A stretch of DNA of 64,000 nt, from assembly GCF_000014885.1 (NCBI RefSeq), contig NC_011566.1, forward strand, positions 496,001 to 560,000, given 5' to 3'. Positions 42,623-51,678 of this stretch are shown here, one piece after another. Position 1 is the stretch's first letter, and every line of letters begins with the position of its first letter. The stretch comes from Shewanella piezotolerans WP3. Lineage in GTDB: Bacteria > Pseudomonadota > Gammaproteobacteria > Enterobacterales > Shewanellaceae. The notes under the pieces are model-generated. The model did no database searches. It was not told the DNA's origin and saw only the letters and a list, made by a program, of their open reading frames with translations. The translations under genes and the position numbers were made by a program.

Positions 42623-43786
42623 GTGATTACCATGCTAAAAAGGGAGCTTACTGCCCTGTTAGACGATCCTTGGCAGCTAGCACTTATCAGCTATATTCCG
42701 CTACTCAGTATTCTCGGTTTGTGGCTACTTTTTAGTGCCGGGCTACCAAGGCAACTGCCTGTGGCTGTAGTCGATTTGGACCAAAGTCAAGTTTCCCGTG
42801 CCTTAGCGAGGCAATTACAAGCGAATCCTGTCACGCAGCCTATCAGTTATACCGATCTTGCAAGTGCAGTTGCAGCGATGCAGCAAGCAGACGTTTATGC
42901 CTTGCTAGTACTGCCTCATGGCCTTAAGCGAGATCTACTGACCGGAAAAAGCCCAACTATAGATATTCGATATAACAGTCAGTTTTTGTTGGTGGGGAAA
43001 TTGCTTTCAAGTCAGCTGCAAGCCAGTATGGCAGATGGATTAAAACCGTTAGCGGCAATCAAGCAGTTGGCAGCGGGTGTGCCTAAAGCCAAAGTTGCTG
43101 TTAATTTAAGTCCAGTGAGTAGCCAAACAACGGCGTTGTTCAATCGCAACAATAACTATGTCGGTTTTTTGGTGCCGCCAGTGCTCATTGCGCTATTACA
43201 ATTGGTCGCAATGATGGTGTTTGCCAATAGTTTGAATCGAGAGCTACGTTGGAATACCACTTCAGAATGGATGGCATTGGGGCTTTGGAAAGGGATTGCG
43301 GCTAAGGTGCTGTTTTATACTCCACTCGTTTTATTACACGGTGGCTTTATTCTGGCGCTCATCTATCTGTATTTAGACTTGCCTATAGCAGGCAGCATTG
43401 CACTGTTGATAGTGGCGCAGTTACTCATGTTACTTGCCGTATGGCTGATGGTTCTATTAATTTTCTTTGCGCTAAAAGACAGCGCGCGAGTCATAAGCTT
43501 TTGCACCGCGATGTTTGCACCTGCGTTTGCGTTTATGGGGGTGACGTTCCCAACCCATGAGATGCCGGAATTAGCCCAGTGGTGGCGAGTCATTATGCCT
43601 ACTAGTCACTATATTGAAACCCACGTTGCCATTGTTAGTTATGGCCAAGGTTGGTTGGCCACATTGCCACAGTTTGCCAGTTATTGGGGCTATTTATTGT
43701 TGCTTATACCGATTAGCTTTTTAGCAAAGAAAGGGTTTGAGTCAGCTGATGATATTGCGATAGCAATGACCCAAGAGGAGAGTTAG
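42623..43786 (+). CDS. ABC-2 type exporter permease, first of two
   Basis: This 387-residue membrane protein has a first transmembrane helix near residues 22-40, a periplasmic domain (VAVVDLDQSQVSRALARQL, ALLVLPHGLKRDLLTG), then five helices from about residue 180. It is the YhhJ/YbhR class of ABC2_membrane_3 permeases. GTG 42623 has a weak GGGA site, and ATG 42632 (MLKRELTALL) is an alternative. The next permease starts 2 bases after the stop. No ATP-binding protein is encoded in the operon. Confidence 0.87.
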   Translation: MITMLKRELTALLDDPWQLALISYIPLLSILGLWLLFSAGLPRQLPVAVVDLDQSQVSRALARQLQANPVTQPISYTDLASAVAAMQQADVYALLVLPHGLKRDLLTGKSPTIDIRYNSQFLLVGKLLSSQLQASMADGLKPLAAIKQLAAGVPKAKVAVNLSPVSSQTTALFNRNNNYVGFLVPPVLIALLQLVAMMVFANSLNRELRWNTTSEWMALGLWKGIAAKVLFYTPLVLLHGGFILALIYLYLDLPIAGSIALLIVAQLLMLLAVWLMVLLIFFALKDSARVISFCTAMFAPAFAFMGVTFPTHEMPELAQWWRVIMPTSHYIETHVAIVSYGQGWLATLPQFASYWGYLLLLIPISFLAKKGFESADDIAIAMTQEES

Positions 43787-43787
43787 C

Positions 43788-44933
43788 ATGAGTTTTTTAC
43801 AGCTTATTCTCGCCGAGTTGAAAGCAATACTAGCAGACAAAACCATAGTGCTAACTGTATTTGGTGGCGTGCTTTTTTACGCTATTCTCTATCCTTTACC
43901 CTATCTCAATCAAGTGCCTACCGAGCAACAACTGGTGGTGGTTGATCACGATAATTCCTCATTAAGTCGGCAGCTTATCCGCCATGCTGATGCCAGTGCT
44001 AAAATTCAAGTGGTCGCAAAAGTAGGTTCCATTGATGAGGCTAAAAGCTGGATAGAAACAGGCATGGCGCACGGCCTGTTGGTTATTCCTGCTGACTTTA
44101 GGCGTAACCTGTTACTTGGGCGCGGGGTAACGTTGAGCTATGGTGGTGATGCGAGTTACTTTCTAATTTACTCTGCTGTAGCGGAAGGGTTGATTGCAGC
44201 GGGTCTTGATGCTGGTAAAAATGTTCAACGTTCAGGTCTACTGGCTCAAGGTAGCGGCGCACAAGCGGCAGATAAAAGCCTTAATGTAATTAAGCTCAAT
44301 AGTATTCCAGCTTTTAACCCGAGTTTAGGCTATACCCCTTATATCGTTCCGGGACTGTTTTTACTGATCTTGCATCAGACACTATTGATAGGTACCAGTA
44401 TTCTTGGAGCAAGCCAGTGGCAACAAGCTGGCTACTGGCAGCAGATAAACCCCCTTAAATTGATATGTGGTCGGCTGGTGGCTTTTATGCTGATTTATAG
44501 CCTGCTAACCAGCTTTTATGTTGGCTATTGTTACTATTGGTACGATGTAAGTTTGCAGGCAAGCTTTGGTCAAGTGGCGTTACTGCTACTGCCATTTTTG
44601 CTGGCAACGACGGCGGCGGGAATTGCATTTAGTAGTCTTTTTACTCGACGTGATTTGCCGACACAGGTGTTACTGCTGATCTCCATGCCAATTCTCTTTG
44701 TGTCAGGTTTTGTATGGCCAACTGCCTTGATCCCTGAATCTGTGGTGGCCATTTCACAAATATTCCCTGCTGTACCCGGCATTATGGCAATGTTAGAGCT
44801 GAATCAAATGGGCGCATCATGGCAAAGTATTATGCCGCAGTGGCTGCAACTGTGGGGAATGACGGCTATCTATTTTGCTTTAGCTTGGTTTGGTGTGAAT
44901 CAGCGTTTGGCTGTGGCAGAGGAAGTAGGATAA
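43788..44933 (+). CDS. ABC-2 type exporter permease, second of two
   Basis: This 381-residue permease has the same layout as its neighbour: a helix near residues 18-36, a periplasmic domain (LVVVDHDNSSLSRQLIRHA, GLLVIPADFRRNLLLGRG), then five helices, with LFVSGFVWPTALIPE in the membrane part. The two probably form a heterodimer. A bidirectional terminator follows. The required ATPase is not nearby. Confidence 0.87.
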   Translation: MSFLQLILAELKAILADKTIVLTVFGGVLFYAILYPLPYLNQVPTEQQLVVVDHDNSSLSRQLIRHADASAKIQVVAKVGSIDEAKSWIETGMAHGLLVIPADFRRNLLLGRGVTLSYGGDASYFLIYSAVAEGLIAAGLDAGKNVQRSGLLAQGSGAQAADKSLNVIKLNSIPAFNPSLGYTPYIVPGLFLLILHQTLLIGTSILGASQWQQAGYWQQINPLKLICGRLVAFMLIYSLLTSFYVGYCYYWYDVSLQASFGQVALLLLPFLLATTAAGIAFSSLFTRRDLPTQVLLLISMPILFVSGFVWPTALIPESVVAISQIFPAVPGIMAMLELNQMGASWQSIMPQWLQLWGMTAIYFALAWFGVNQRLAVAEEVG

Positions 44934-44986
44934 ACAGCCATTGCATGCTAATGCTGTGCGTTAGTGAATAATTGACTCGCAGGATA

Positions 44987-45022
44987 CAAAAAAACCGCTG
45001 CAATTCAATTGTAGCGGTTTTT
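44987..45022. terminator. Bidirectional terminator between the exporter operon and the Ig-like gene
   Basis: An AAAAAACCGCT...AGCGGTTTTTT stem of about 17 pairs with one G-T wobble and a short loop serves the plus-strand permease operon and the minus-strand lipoprotein gene, which ends at 45045. Confidence 0.9.
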
Positions 45023-45044
45023 TGATGGCTAGCTAACGGTAGTG

Positions 45045-47582
45045 TTAAGTGCCTGTGAGCTCAACCGCAAAACCGATGCTAGATTTCACCGACTTTGGTG
45101 TATCGACGTCAATGGATACTTGGCTAGTCTTGGCTGGTTCACCACTGCTAGCGGGATCTATATCATTAGTTAGCGTGAAACCAGTGGTCGTTCCGCCAAT
45201 ACCGTTGCGGTTAGGTACAGTGTAAGCATCGGCGGTAAGTTCACCCTGATTGGCGGTGGTATTGAGTGTCGTGTCAACAGGCATGATTTGGTTGGCACTG
45301 TCGAAGAAGCGAATGCTGAAGGTGGATGAGGCGCCTGCTGGAATTGCATTGGTTACAATCGCAGCAGCATCATCACCATCACTATAGATAGTAATGCCAT
45401 CTTGTTTTATTTCGAAATGAGCCTGCGAGCCTGACATGGTCAAAATAAGCGCCTTGCGGATATAAGTCTTGTTGGCTAAACCTTCACCACATAAGCTGGT
45501 GCTGTCACACTGAGGGCCGTTGAATTTGCCATCGGTTGCAGTGTAACTATCTTTGGCTGCAGTATTAAAGTAAGGTTCGCCAGAGGTATGAGTATAAGAT
45601 TCATCATCATCTCTGAATGCATCGCCAAGGTCGCTAAAACCACCCGCATGGTATGTTTCAATGTCCATACCATTGCCTGAACAAGCCACGGCATTGCCAT
45701 CTCTATCCAAACAGGCTAAAGCCACTGAGCCGCCGTCGGCATCATCAAATATGTTATTACCATTGGTATCGAAAAAAGTTTCGTGACCAAGAGCGTAGGC
45801 CAAAATCGTAATACGGTGATCTGGCACTCTTGGGCTGGCAGAGGTCCATTCAACACTACAGGCACCATTTACAGTTAAACAGCTAGAAACAATTTGCCCG
45901 CCTTCAGCGGTAAAGTTAATGGTGGTGTCATCGGGCGCTGGGTTACCAAAGCTGTCTGAGGCGTAGGTGGTAATAGAGACTTTCTCTCCATTGAAATCCC
46001 CAGCTTCTGGATTGGATATTGATGCCGATGCGCTAAATCCAAGTTGTTGCGGTAAACCTGTATTAATACTCAATTGCTCTGACTGTGTCGTGACGCTCTC
46101 ATCATCAGTACCCATCGCAGTTGCAAGTACGCGAACAGGCGTTGGAATTGTGCCGGAAAGCACGCTGGCGCTGACCAAGCCACTAGAGTTACTGGTATTG
46201 CTAATTGTTGTGTCACCGTTGGAGAAGCTAATCCCACCGACACTCGTATCGAGAGAGAAGTCGACTTGCTGTTGTGCAATAGCTTGACCATTGGCATCTG
46301 ACACTTTGAAGGTGATCAGTGACGATTCGCTTGAACCTGTGCCACCTGTACCTTTAATGCGGATTGAAGTTGGCTCTGCTGATACAAAGCTTAAGTTAGC
46401 TAATGTTTGGCTTGCGAGTGAGAAATCAAGGTTGGCAGCGATGCTTTGGTTGCCTGCAACCACTGTTGCAGTGATCTGGTCATCGCGTTCGCTATTACCG
46501 CTGCAACTGCTGTTCTGGAAAGTAGAACTGGCTGTGCCTGAAAGTGAGGTCACTGGTGAGTCGATACTGGCACTATTACTTAATACACAGCTTGAGCTGA
46601 AACTTACACTGGTAGGAGTTTGTAGCCGAGTGTAGCTGCCATCATCGTTTTTTGTTGCTAAATCAGCAGTGACACCGAAGGTGCCGCCAGCGCTAACCAT
46701 GTATTTGCCATCAACGAGTGGTAATGTTGTGGCTAATTGGTTTTCTGTAAATGTTGCACCATCAGCAGAGAAACTGCCGATAACAATTATACCCTCTTCA
46801 CTGACTGCATCTTTTGCCAATACTTCATAAAGACCAGAGCTTTGATATGTTTTACCGTCACTCTCTAACGTTACCGACATGTTTGCTGCACCGAGTTCAC
46901 TTTCTGTTGGGGTATAACTTACTTGAGCGATACCGTTTTCTTTAGTGAGTGCAGAATTTGGCGTTAGCGTTACACTACCGGCCACGAAAGTTGCCATTTT
47001 TCCGGCAACGCCTAAGCCCTGTTCATCCAAAAACTGTGCTTGCAGTTGTACTGTCTCTTCAGCTTTGAATTGAGTCACTATGGTAGTGCCATTAATGATG
47101 GCGCTATTTAAGCTAAATGTTGGCTCTGACGGCGATGTGGCTGAGGTGAATTCGAAATTACGAGTGCCACTGGCTGTATTTTCATTTTCAGAGAAGTTTG
47201 CTGTTAGAGTGCCTGCACCTTCATTTGCAGCTGAATGACTAACAATGACTTCGGCTAGACCACTGCTGTTGGTCAATTTTGTTGCCGCTGAAAGCTCGCC
47301 AAAGCTGGTTGAGAAGGCGATAAGCTTACCATTACGGTCACTGCCAGCTTGCTTAAGGTGAGCGACTGCACAGAATGAACTATCGGCACTGAAACTAAGT
47401 GCATCAGTAGCTTCTGCACATTGTCCGTCAACCACAGTTTTATAGCTTAAAGACAGGCTATAAACACCGCTATTATCGGTATCTTCATTATCGCCTGAGG
47501 CGCCATTACAACCACTTAAGGCTGATAAACATAAAAGAGTAACAGGGAGGGCGGCCAGCTTTTTGGTGAGGCGCATTCGCAA
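45045..47582 (-). CDS. Large Ig-like-repeat lipoprotein
   Basis: This surface or periplasmic lipoprotein has 845 residues. The signal peptide ends in a lipobox (LSALSGC, near residues 19-25), followed by several Big-1-like Ig repeats of about 90-100 residues (for example SFSTSFGELSAATKL, ITFKVSDANGQAIAQQQVDF, VSITTYASDSFGNPAPDDTT). A short acidic loop DTNGNNIFDDADGG looks like a dockerin/EF-hand calcium site, and a Cys-containing part follows (LACLDRDGNAVAC). It is read alone between two terminators. The function is unknown, and adhesion is only an inference. Confidence 0.75.
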   Translation of the reverse strand: MRMRLTKKLAALPVTLLCLSALSGCNGASGDNEDTDNSGVYSLSLSYKTVVDGQCAEATDALSFSADSSFCAVAHLKQAGSDRNGKLIAFSTSFGELSAATKLTNSSGLAEVIVSHSAANEGAGTLTANFSENENTASGTRNFEFTSATSPSEPTFSLNSAIINGTTIVTQFKAEETVQLQAQFLDEQGLGVAGKMATFVAGSVTLTPNSALTKENGIAQVSYTPTESELGAANMSVTLESDGKTYQSSGLYEVLAKDAVSEEGIIVIGSFSADGATFTENQLATTLPLVDGKYMVSAGGTFGVTADLATKNDDGSYTRLQTPTSVSFSSSCVLSNSASIDSPVTSLSGTASSTFQNSSCSGNSERDDQITATVVAGNQSIAANLDFSLASQTLANLSFVSAEPTSIRIKGTGGTGSSESSLITFKVSDANGQAIAQQQVDFSLDTSVGGISFSNGDTTISNTSNSSGLVSASVLSGTIPTPVRVLATAMGTDDESVTTQSEQLSINTGLPQQLGFSASASISNPEAGDFNGEKVSITTYASDSFGNPAPDDTTINFTAEGGQIVSSCLTVNGACSVEWTSASPRVPDHRITILAYALGHETFFDTNGNNIFDDADGGSVALACLDRDGNAVACSGNGMDIETYHAGGFSDLGDAFRDDDESYTHTSGEPYFNTAAKDSYTATDGKFNGPQCDSTSLCGEGLANKTYIRKALILTMSGSQAHFEIKQDGITIYSDGDDAAAIVTNAIPAGASSTFSIRFFDSANQIMPVDTTLNTTANQGELTADAYTVPNRNGIGGTTTGFTLTNDIDPASSGEPAKTSQVSIDVDTPKSVKSSIGFAVELTGT

Positions 47583-47663
47583 ATTCCTTGTGCAACTATA
47601 TACAGTAATGTTTGAAGGGGAGTTGTGTAGTCATATATAGGTCTATTTTCACCCTATTTGACC

Positions 47664-47706
47664 AAAAAAATAGCTCTCTGAATAAACTACTTATTCAGGG
47701 AGCTAA
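47664..47706 (-). terminator. Rho-independent terminator of darP
   Basis: On the minus strand TAGCTCCCTGAATAA pairs with TTATTCAGAGAGCTA (one mismatch) around a 5-base loop, followed by a run of seven T. It ends the darP transcript. Confidence 0.88.
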
Positions 47707-47724
47707 TGTCTAGATTAGTCACGC

Positions 47725-48267
47725 TTATTCTGTGATTTCGTTACGTAAATATTTACTTAACTCTTTCGCTGTTTTCGACAGAGTAATATCAGCATTTTTA
47801 GTCAGTTCTTTCTTTGCCTGACGTACAAACTGACGTAACTTCTGTCTATCAAGCTGTGGATGCTTCTCTATTAATGCTTGAATCGCAGGATCGCCTTCGT
47901 TCAGCAGCTGATCACGCGTCTTGTCTGCAACGTTAGTTTTAGCGCTTTCATTGCTGTTTTGATTCAATACATTTTTCATTGCGAGCTGTAGCTCTTCAAT
48001 GTCGACGTAGCGCATCAATTTGCCAATATATTGCAGGTGACGACGATAGGCTTCAGTATTGATCTTAATCGTCTTCGCTTTTAATACGTTGTCATAAACT
48101 ATTTCATCTAGATTGAGTCTCTCAATCTGACTTTTACTAAGTAAAATCAATTTTTTACCTAGTTCTTGATAGATGACGATCTCACGCTTAGCATCTGCTC
48201 TGCTTTCGTAATCATCATTTTTGTCATAGGGCTGGTGGAAGTGTTCTGAGTCACCGACAATCTTCAT
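47725..48267 (-). CDS. darP: Ribosome assembly factor DarP (YjgA)
   Basis: This 180-residue DUF615 protein binds the 50S precursor during late assembly. It has a basic, helical sequence with KREIVIYQELGKKLILLSKSQIERL shown in two parts by KREIVIYQELGKKLI and LSKSQIERLNLDE, then AYRRHLQYIGKLMR and RQKLRQFVRQAKKEL. Its length is close to the E. coli 183. It is read divergently from pmbA, the same pairing as yjgA-pmbA in E. coli. Confidence 0.93.
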   Translation of the reverse strand: MKIVGDSEHFHQPYDKNDDYESRADAKREIVIYQELGKKLILLSKSQIERLNLDEIVYDNVLKAKTIKINTEAYRRHLQYIGKLMRYVDIEELQLAMKNVLNQNSNESAKTNVADKTRDQLLNEGDPAIQALIEKHPQLDRQKLRQFVRQAKKELTKNADITLSKTAKELSKYLRNEITE

Positions 48268-48438
48268 ATCTTAAATCTCTTACAAATACTAAGATAATAA
48301 TAACATTTATAAAGCCAGTTGACCTGTCAATTTTTGGCCTAACCTAATTAGAGCGATCTAAAAGCTAAAGTTATTTAATGTGATTGGTTTTTGGGTTTGT
48401 TATGCTTATGTCATTACCGATTATTGAAGAGTAGATTT

Positions 48439-49779
48439 GTGTCCTCACCTAGCATTGATATCGAATTAGTTCCCCTTAAAGACGCCGTTTCAATAGCGTT
48501 GGAATATGCCAAGACCTTAGGTACTTCTGGTGCAGAAGTTGCGATTAGCAAGCAGCAAGGCCTCTCTGTTTCTACTCGCATGAAAGAAGTTGAGACGGTA
48601 GAGTTTAATAAAGATGGTGCTTTGGGGATCACGCTATTTAGGGATGGTTGCAAGGGCAGCTCCTCAACCTCAGATCTTAGCCCCGCAGCCATTAAACAAG
48701 CGGTAAAAGCGGCTGATGATATTGCACGCTTTACTTCTGCGGACCCTTTTAATGGCCTTGCTGAAAAGTCATTGATGGCGACTGATTTGCCTGATCTTGA
48801 CCTTTATCACCCTGAGACTGTTTCGCCTGAAGAGTTAACGCGTATTGCGATTTTGGCTGAAGAGGCTTGTCTTGATGTTGATGATCGTGTGCAGATATCC
48901 GATGGGGCTAGCGCTAACGCTCATTCAAGTGTCAAAGTTTATGGTAACAGCCATGGATTCTTACATGGTTATTGTAGCTCTCGATATAGTCTAAGTTGTG
49001 TGGCTATTGGTGAAAACGATAACGGCATGCAGCGTGATTATGATTATACGGTTGCCAGAAAATACGCTGATATGTTGGCGCCTGAGTTGATCGGTAGGAA
49101 AGCTGCTACCAAGACTGCCAGCAGATTGGGTGGGCGTAAAATTCCTACTACTGAGTTACCAGTACTTTTTTCACCTGAGATAGCAACGGGCTTGATGGGG
49201 CATTTAGTCGGCGCCATTAGCGGTGGCAGTATTTATCGTAAATCCAGCTTCCTATTAGATGCGGTTGATACTCAAGTCTTTCCTGATTGGTTTAGTATTG
49301 AAGAGCAACCACTGTTAAAAGGTGCACTAGCCAGCGCTGCCTACGACAGTGAAGGTGTTGGCACTCAAGAGCGTAAAATTATCGACAATGGTCGTTTAGC
49401 AACGTACCTGCTAACAAGTTACTCGGCTAGAAAGCTTGGACTAACCAACACGGGGCACGCGGGTGGGATTTATAATTGGACATTGTCTTCAACTGGACAA
49501 ACATTTGACCAACTCGTTCAAGAGATGGGGACAGGGCTGATTGTCACTGAAGTGATGGGGCAAGGGGTCAATACGGTGACAGGTGATTACTCACGAGGCG
49601 CTGCAGGCTTTTATGTCGAGAATGGCGTTATCTTGTACCCAGTGGAAGAGATCACTATCGCGGGTAATCTAAAAGATATGTATAGCAATATTGTGGCAGT
49701 GGCAAAAGATAGAGATCTTCGTTCATCAATTCGCACAGGCGGAATTTTGATGGATAAAATGAAGATCGCTGGTAGCTAG
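48439..49779 (+). CDS. pmbA: Metalloprotease-partner PmbA (TldE)
   Basis: This protein of 446 residues is the non-catalytic half of the TldD/PmbA protease and lacks the HExxxH motif. It has EVAISKQQGLSVSTRMKE, the VEFNKDGALGITLF segment, GLMGHLVGAISGGSIYRKSS (partly) and VTGDYSRGAAGFYVENG. The start is GTG 48439 (protein starts MSSPSIDIEL); an earlier TTG at 48391 would add 16 residues with no family support. It is divergent from darP. A bidirectional terminator follows. Confidence 0.93.
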   Translation: MSSPSIDIELVPLKDAVSIALEYAKTLGTSGAEVAISKQQGLSVSTRMKEVETVEFNKDGALGITLFRDGCKGSSSTSDLSPAAIKQAVKAADDIARFTSADPFNGLAEKSLMATDLPDLDLYHPETVSPEELTRIAILAEEACLDVDDRVQISDGASANAHSSVKVYGNSHGFLHGYCSSRYSLSCVAIGENDNGMQRDYDYTVARKYADMLAPELIGRKAATKTASRLGGRKIPTTELPVLFSPEIATGLMGHLVGAISGGSIYRKSSFLLDAVDTQVFPDWFSIEEQPLLKGALASAAYDSEGVGTQERKIIDNGRLATYLLTSYSARKLGLTNTGHAGGIYNWTLSSTGQTFDQLVQEMGTGLIVTEVMGQGVNTVTGDYSRGAAGFYVENGVILYPVEEITIAGNLKDMYSNIVAVAKDRDLRSSIRTGGILMDKMKIAGS

Positions 49780-49814
49780 GTTATTCGTTGTTTGCTATGC
49801 CCGTTATACCTGAA

Positions 49815-49844
49815 CAAAAAAGGCTTCCTCTGGAAGCCTTTTTT
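49815..49844. terminator. Bidirectional terminator after pmbA
   Basis: AAAAAAGGCTTCC / GGAAGCCTTTTTT form a perfect 13-bp stem with a TCT loop between pmbA (plus) and the hydrolase gene (minus, ending at 49849). Confidence 0.93.
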
Positions 49845-49848
49845 GTGG

Positions 49849-51102
49849 TTATCTTTCGGCATGGGCCTTCTCGCTCTCCTGCCAAAAGCTTTTGAGTGTT
49901 CGGATTAGCTGGTCATTACTAAGAATGCTGACATGATCTTCATTTAATCCATAAACTTTGACAGCTCGTTGTTGGGCTTTATCATTCAGCTGGCTCGCTA
50001 GGCTAATGACACCATCGCTACTCTCTTGGTTTAGAAATCCACTCATCTTATAGCCAAAAATTAACAGATGTGGCGGTGTTGTAGAGTGAAGCTCGCTGCT
50101 GGAGAAAAGCTTGGCAACAAAATCACTACTCGGGGCTAAGTCACGCCATGCTGGCATGACAACAGGGGCGTAATCAATGCCGCTTTGAGCTGAGCTGACT
50201 CCGCCAAAAGGGCTAGATATTGAAGTGAAGCTGGCAATATCATTACAACCTAATTGGTTTCGGCAAAGGTCGAGGTAAGCTTGAGCCACTAATCCGCCCA
50301 TGCTGTGAGCCACTAAGTGTAGAGTTTTCACATTATAGCGATAGTCGATTATTTTAATCAGGCTGTTAAGGCCATTAGCTAATAATTCAAGCGGTAAACC
50401 GCTGGGGTAGTTCATTACCCAAACTTGATAATTCCGTCTATCGATGTTGGCAAGCAGTGGCGTAAAGTCTCTAGCTGTTCCGCTCATGCCGTGAATGAAA
50501 AGGATAGGCGTTTTATTGCTATCAAACTCATCAAGAAAGAACACGCCACTGTTACCCTCAAGCAGATGAGTAACGGGTTTCCACATACCAAGATTAGCCG
50601 TTTCACGATCGAATTTTTCTTCCGTTAGCTGAGCTTTTTCACCTATTTTAGCCGGGCTAATTTTTACGTCGACTAGGTTAACGAGTGGTCTATCAATCAG
50701 TGCTGTTGGCGGAGCCCCCTCCGTCTTGCTGAGCGTTATTGTACGTTTAGGGTTATTGCTCTTTCCCGTCAATTCGGTAATTGAAAAAGCTTCACCAACT
50801 TGAAAGCGCAAGTCATGATTTACATCGTTGAAAGTAAATAGATATTTGCTAAGAGCATCTGTCGTTACAGTAATCTGTTTGTTGCCAATAACGACTTCGT
50901 AGCCATCAATAGTTTCAGCATCGACTTGTTGCAGTAGCACTAACACAAATGATTCCACTTGATGCTCAGACTCGATATTAACCTGATATTCGACATAAAC
51001 TTGCTCCAGCATGTCGACCTCTTTGGCCAGATCTCGAAAATTGGCACAGCCGCTGAGCAAAATTATGAGCGCTACAGTTAAAAACATTTCCATTATTTTC
51101 AT
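49849..51102 (-). CDS. Alpha/beta-hydrolase lipoprotein (lipase-like)
   Basis: This 417-residue lipoprotein has a lipobox LLSGC near residue 15. An N-terminal beta region (about residues 35-190) has no clear family. A C-terminal alpha/beta-hydrolase domain has the oxyanion loop ILFIHGMSGTARDF, nucleophile elbow AHSMGGLVAQ (Ser near residue 266) and candidate acid and base residues in SSDGVISL and NEDHVSI. The PGAP1/DUF676-like fold suggests a lipase or thioesterase acting on the outer membrane. The start (ATG, complement 51100-51102) has no strong ribosome site; methionines 4 and 6 are alternatives. It is divergent from arsR. Confidence 0.75.
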   Translation of the reverse strand: MKIMEMFLTVALIILLSGCANFRDLAKEVDMLEQVYVEYQVNIESEHQVESFVLVLLQQVDAETIDGYEVVIGNKQITVTTDALSKYLFTFNDVNHDLRFQVGEAFSITELTGKSNNPKRTITLSKTEGAPPTALIDRPLVNLVDVKISPAKIGEKAQLTEEKFDRETANLGMWKPVTHLLEGNSGVFFLDEFDSNKTPILFIHGMSGTARDFTPLLANIDRRNYQVWVMNYPSGLPLELLANGLNSLIKIIDYRYNVKTLHLVAHSMGGLVAQAYLDLCRNQLGCNDIASFTSISSPFGGVSSAQSGIDYAPVVMPAWRDLAPSSDFVAKLFSSSELHSTTPPHLLIFGYKMSGFLNQESSDGVISLASQLNDKAQQRAVKVYGLNEDHVSILSNDQLIRTLKSFWQESEKAHAER

Positions 51103-51207
51103 TGCTATGACATGAATACAATTTTAAAAATCATATAGATAACTTAGCAGTAAACTGATCTAAAGCTCAATTTTCACGACTATTTTGCTACTTTTTCAAA
51201 TTCAAAC

Positions 51208-51248
51208 TTGAATATGCAGTAAAACATATATACTATTTTTCATATGTT
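51208..51248 (+). promoter_or_regulatory. ars promoter with overlapping ArsR-type operator
   Basis: A -35 TTGAAT (51208) and -10 TACTAT (51231) are 17 bases apart. AACATAT (51223) and ATATGTT (51242) form an inverted repeat with a 12-base spacer that covers the -10 and start region, and the sequence contains TTTTTCATATG as in known ArsR operators. The dyad fits a dimeric ArsR binding site that turns the operon off until arsenite is bound. Confidence 0.65.
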
Positions 51249-51277
51249 CAGTCTCTAGTACTTATACTCTTCGGGTA

Positions 51278-51628
51278 ATGAAAATGACACCTTTAACGTT
51301 TTTTAAGGCGATGGCCGACGACACTCGACTGCGCAGCTTATTACTGATACAGGCAGAAACAGAGCTTTGTGTTTGTGAGTTGATGACGGCGCTGGATGAG
51401 ATCCAGCCAAAAGTATCTCGCCACCTAGCACAACTGCGCAAACTGGGATTATTGGTTGATAGACGCCAAGGCCAATGGGTTTTTTATCGAGTTAACCCAG
51501 AACTACCTTCGTGGGTAAATGAGGTTCTAATGACGTTAGCAAAACAGCAAAATGAGATTATCAAAGATAACTTAAGTCAGCTTAAGCAAATGGGCGATCG
51601 TCCTGAACGTACTAAAAAATGCTGCTAA
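51278..51628 (+). CDS. arsR: Arsenic-responsive repressor ArsR
   Basis: This 116-residue winged-helix repressor has the trivalent-metalloid site ELCVCEL at residues 29-35, with a DNA-recognition helix QPKVSRHLAQLRKLGLL and wing VDRRQGQWVFYRV. A terminal CC pair could add a thiolate ligand. It heads an operon with acr3, gap and arsJ; the operator lies 30-70 bases upstream. Derepression by arsenite is expected from the family. Confidence 0.93.
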   Translation: MKMTPLTFFKAMADDTRLRSLLLIQAETELCVCELMTALDEIQPKVSRHLAQLRKLGLLVDRRQGQWVFYRVNPELPSWVNEVLMTLAKQQNEIIKDNLSQLKQMGDRPERTKKCC

Positions 51629-51678
51629 CAGGCAGCTATTTTTATTCTGTTTCACTATTTTAAATTAGGTCAGATGTT

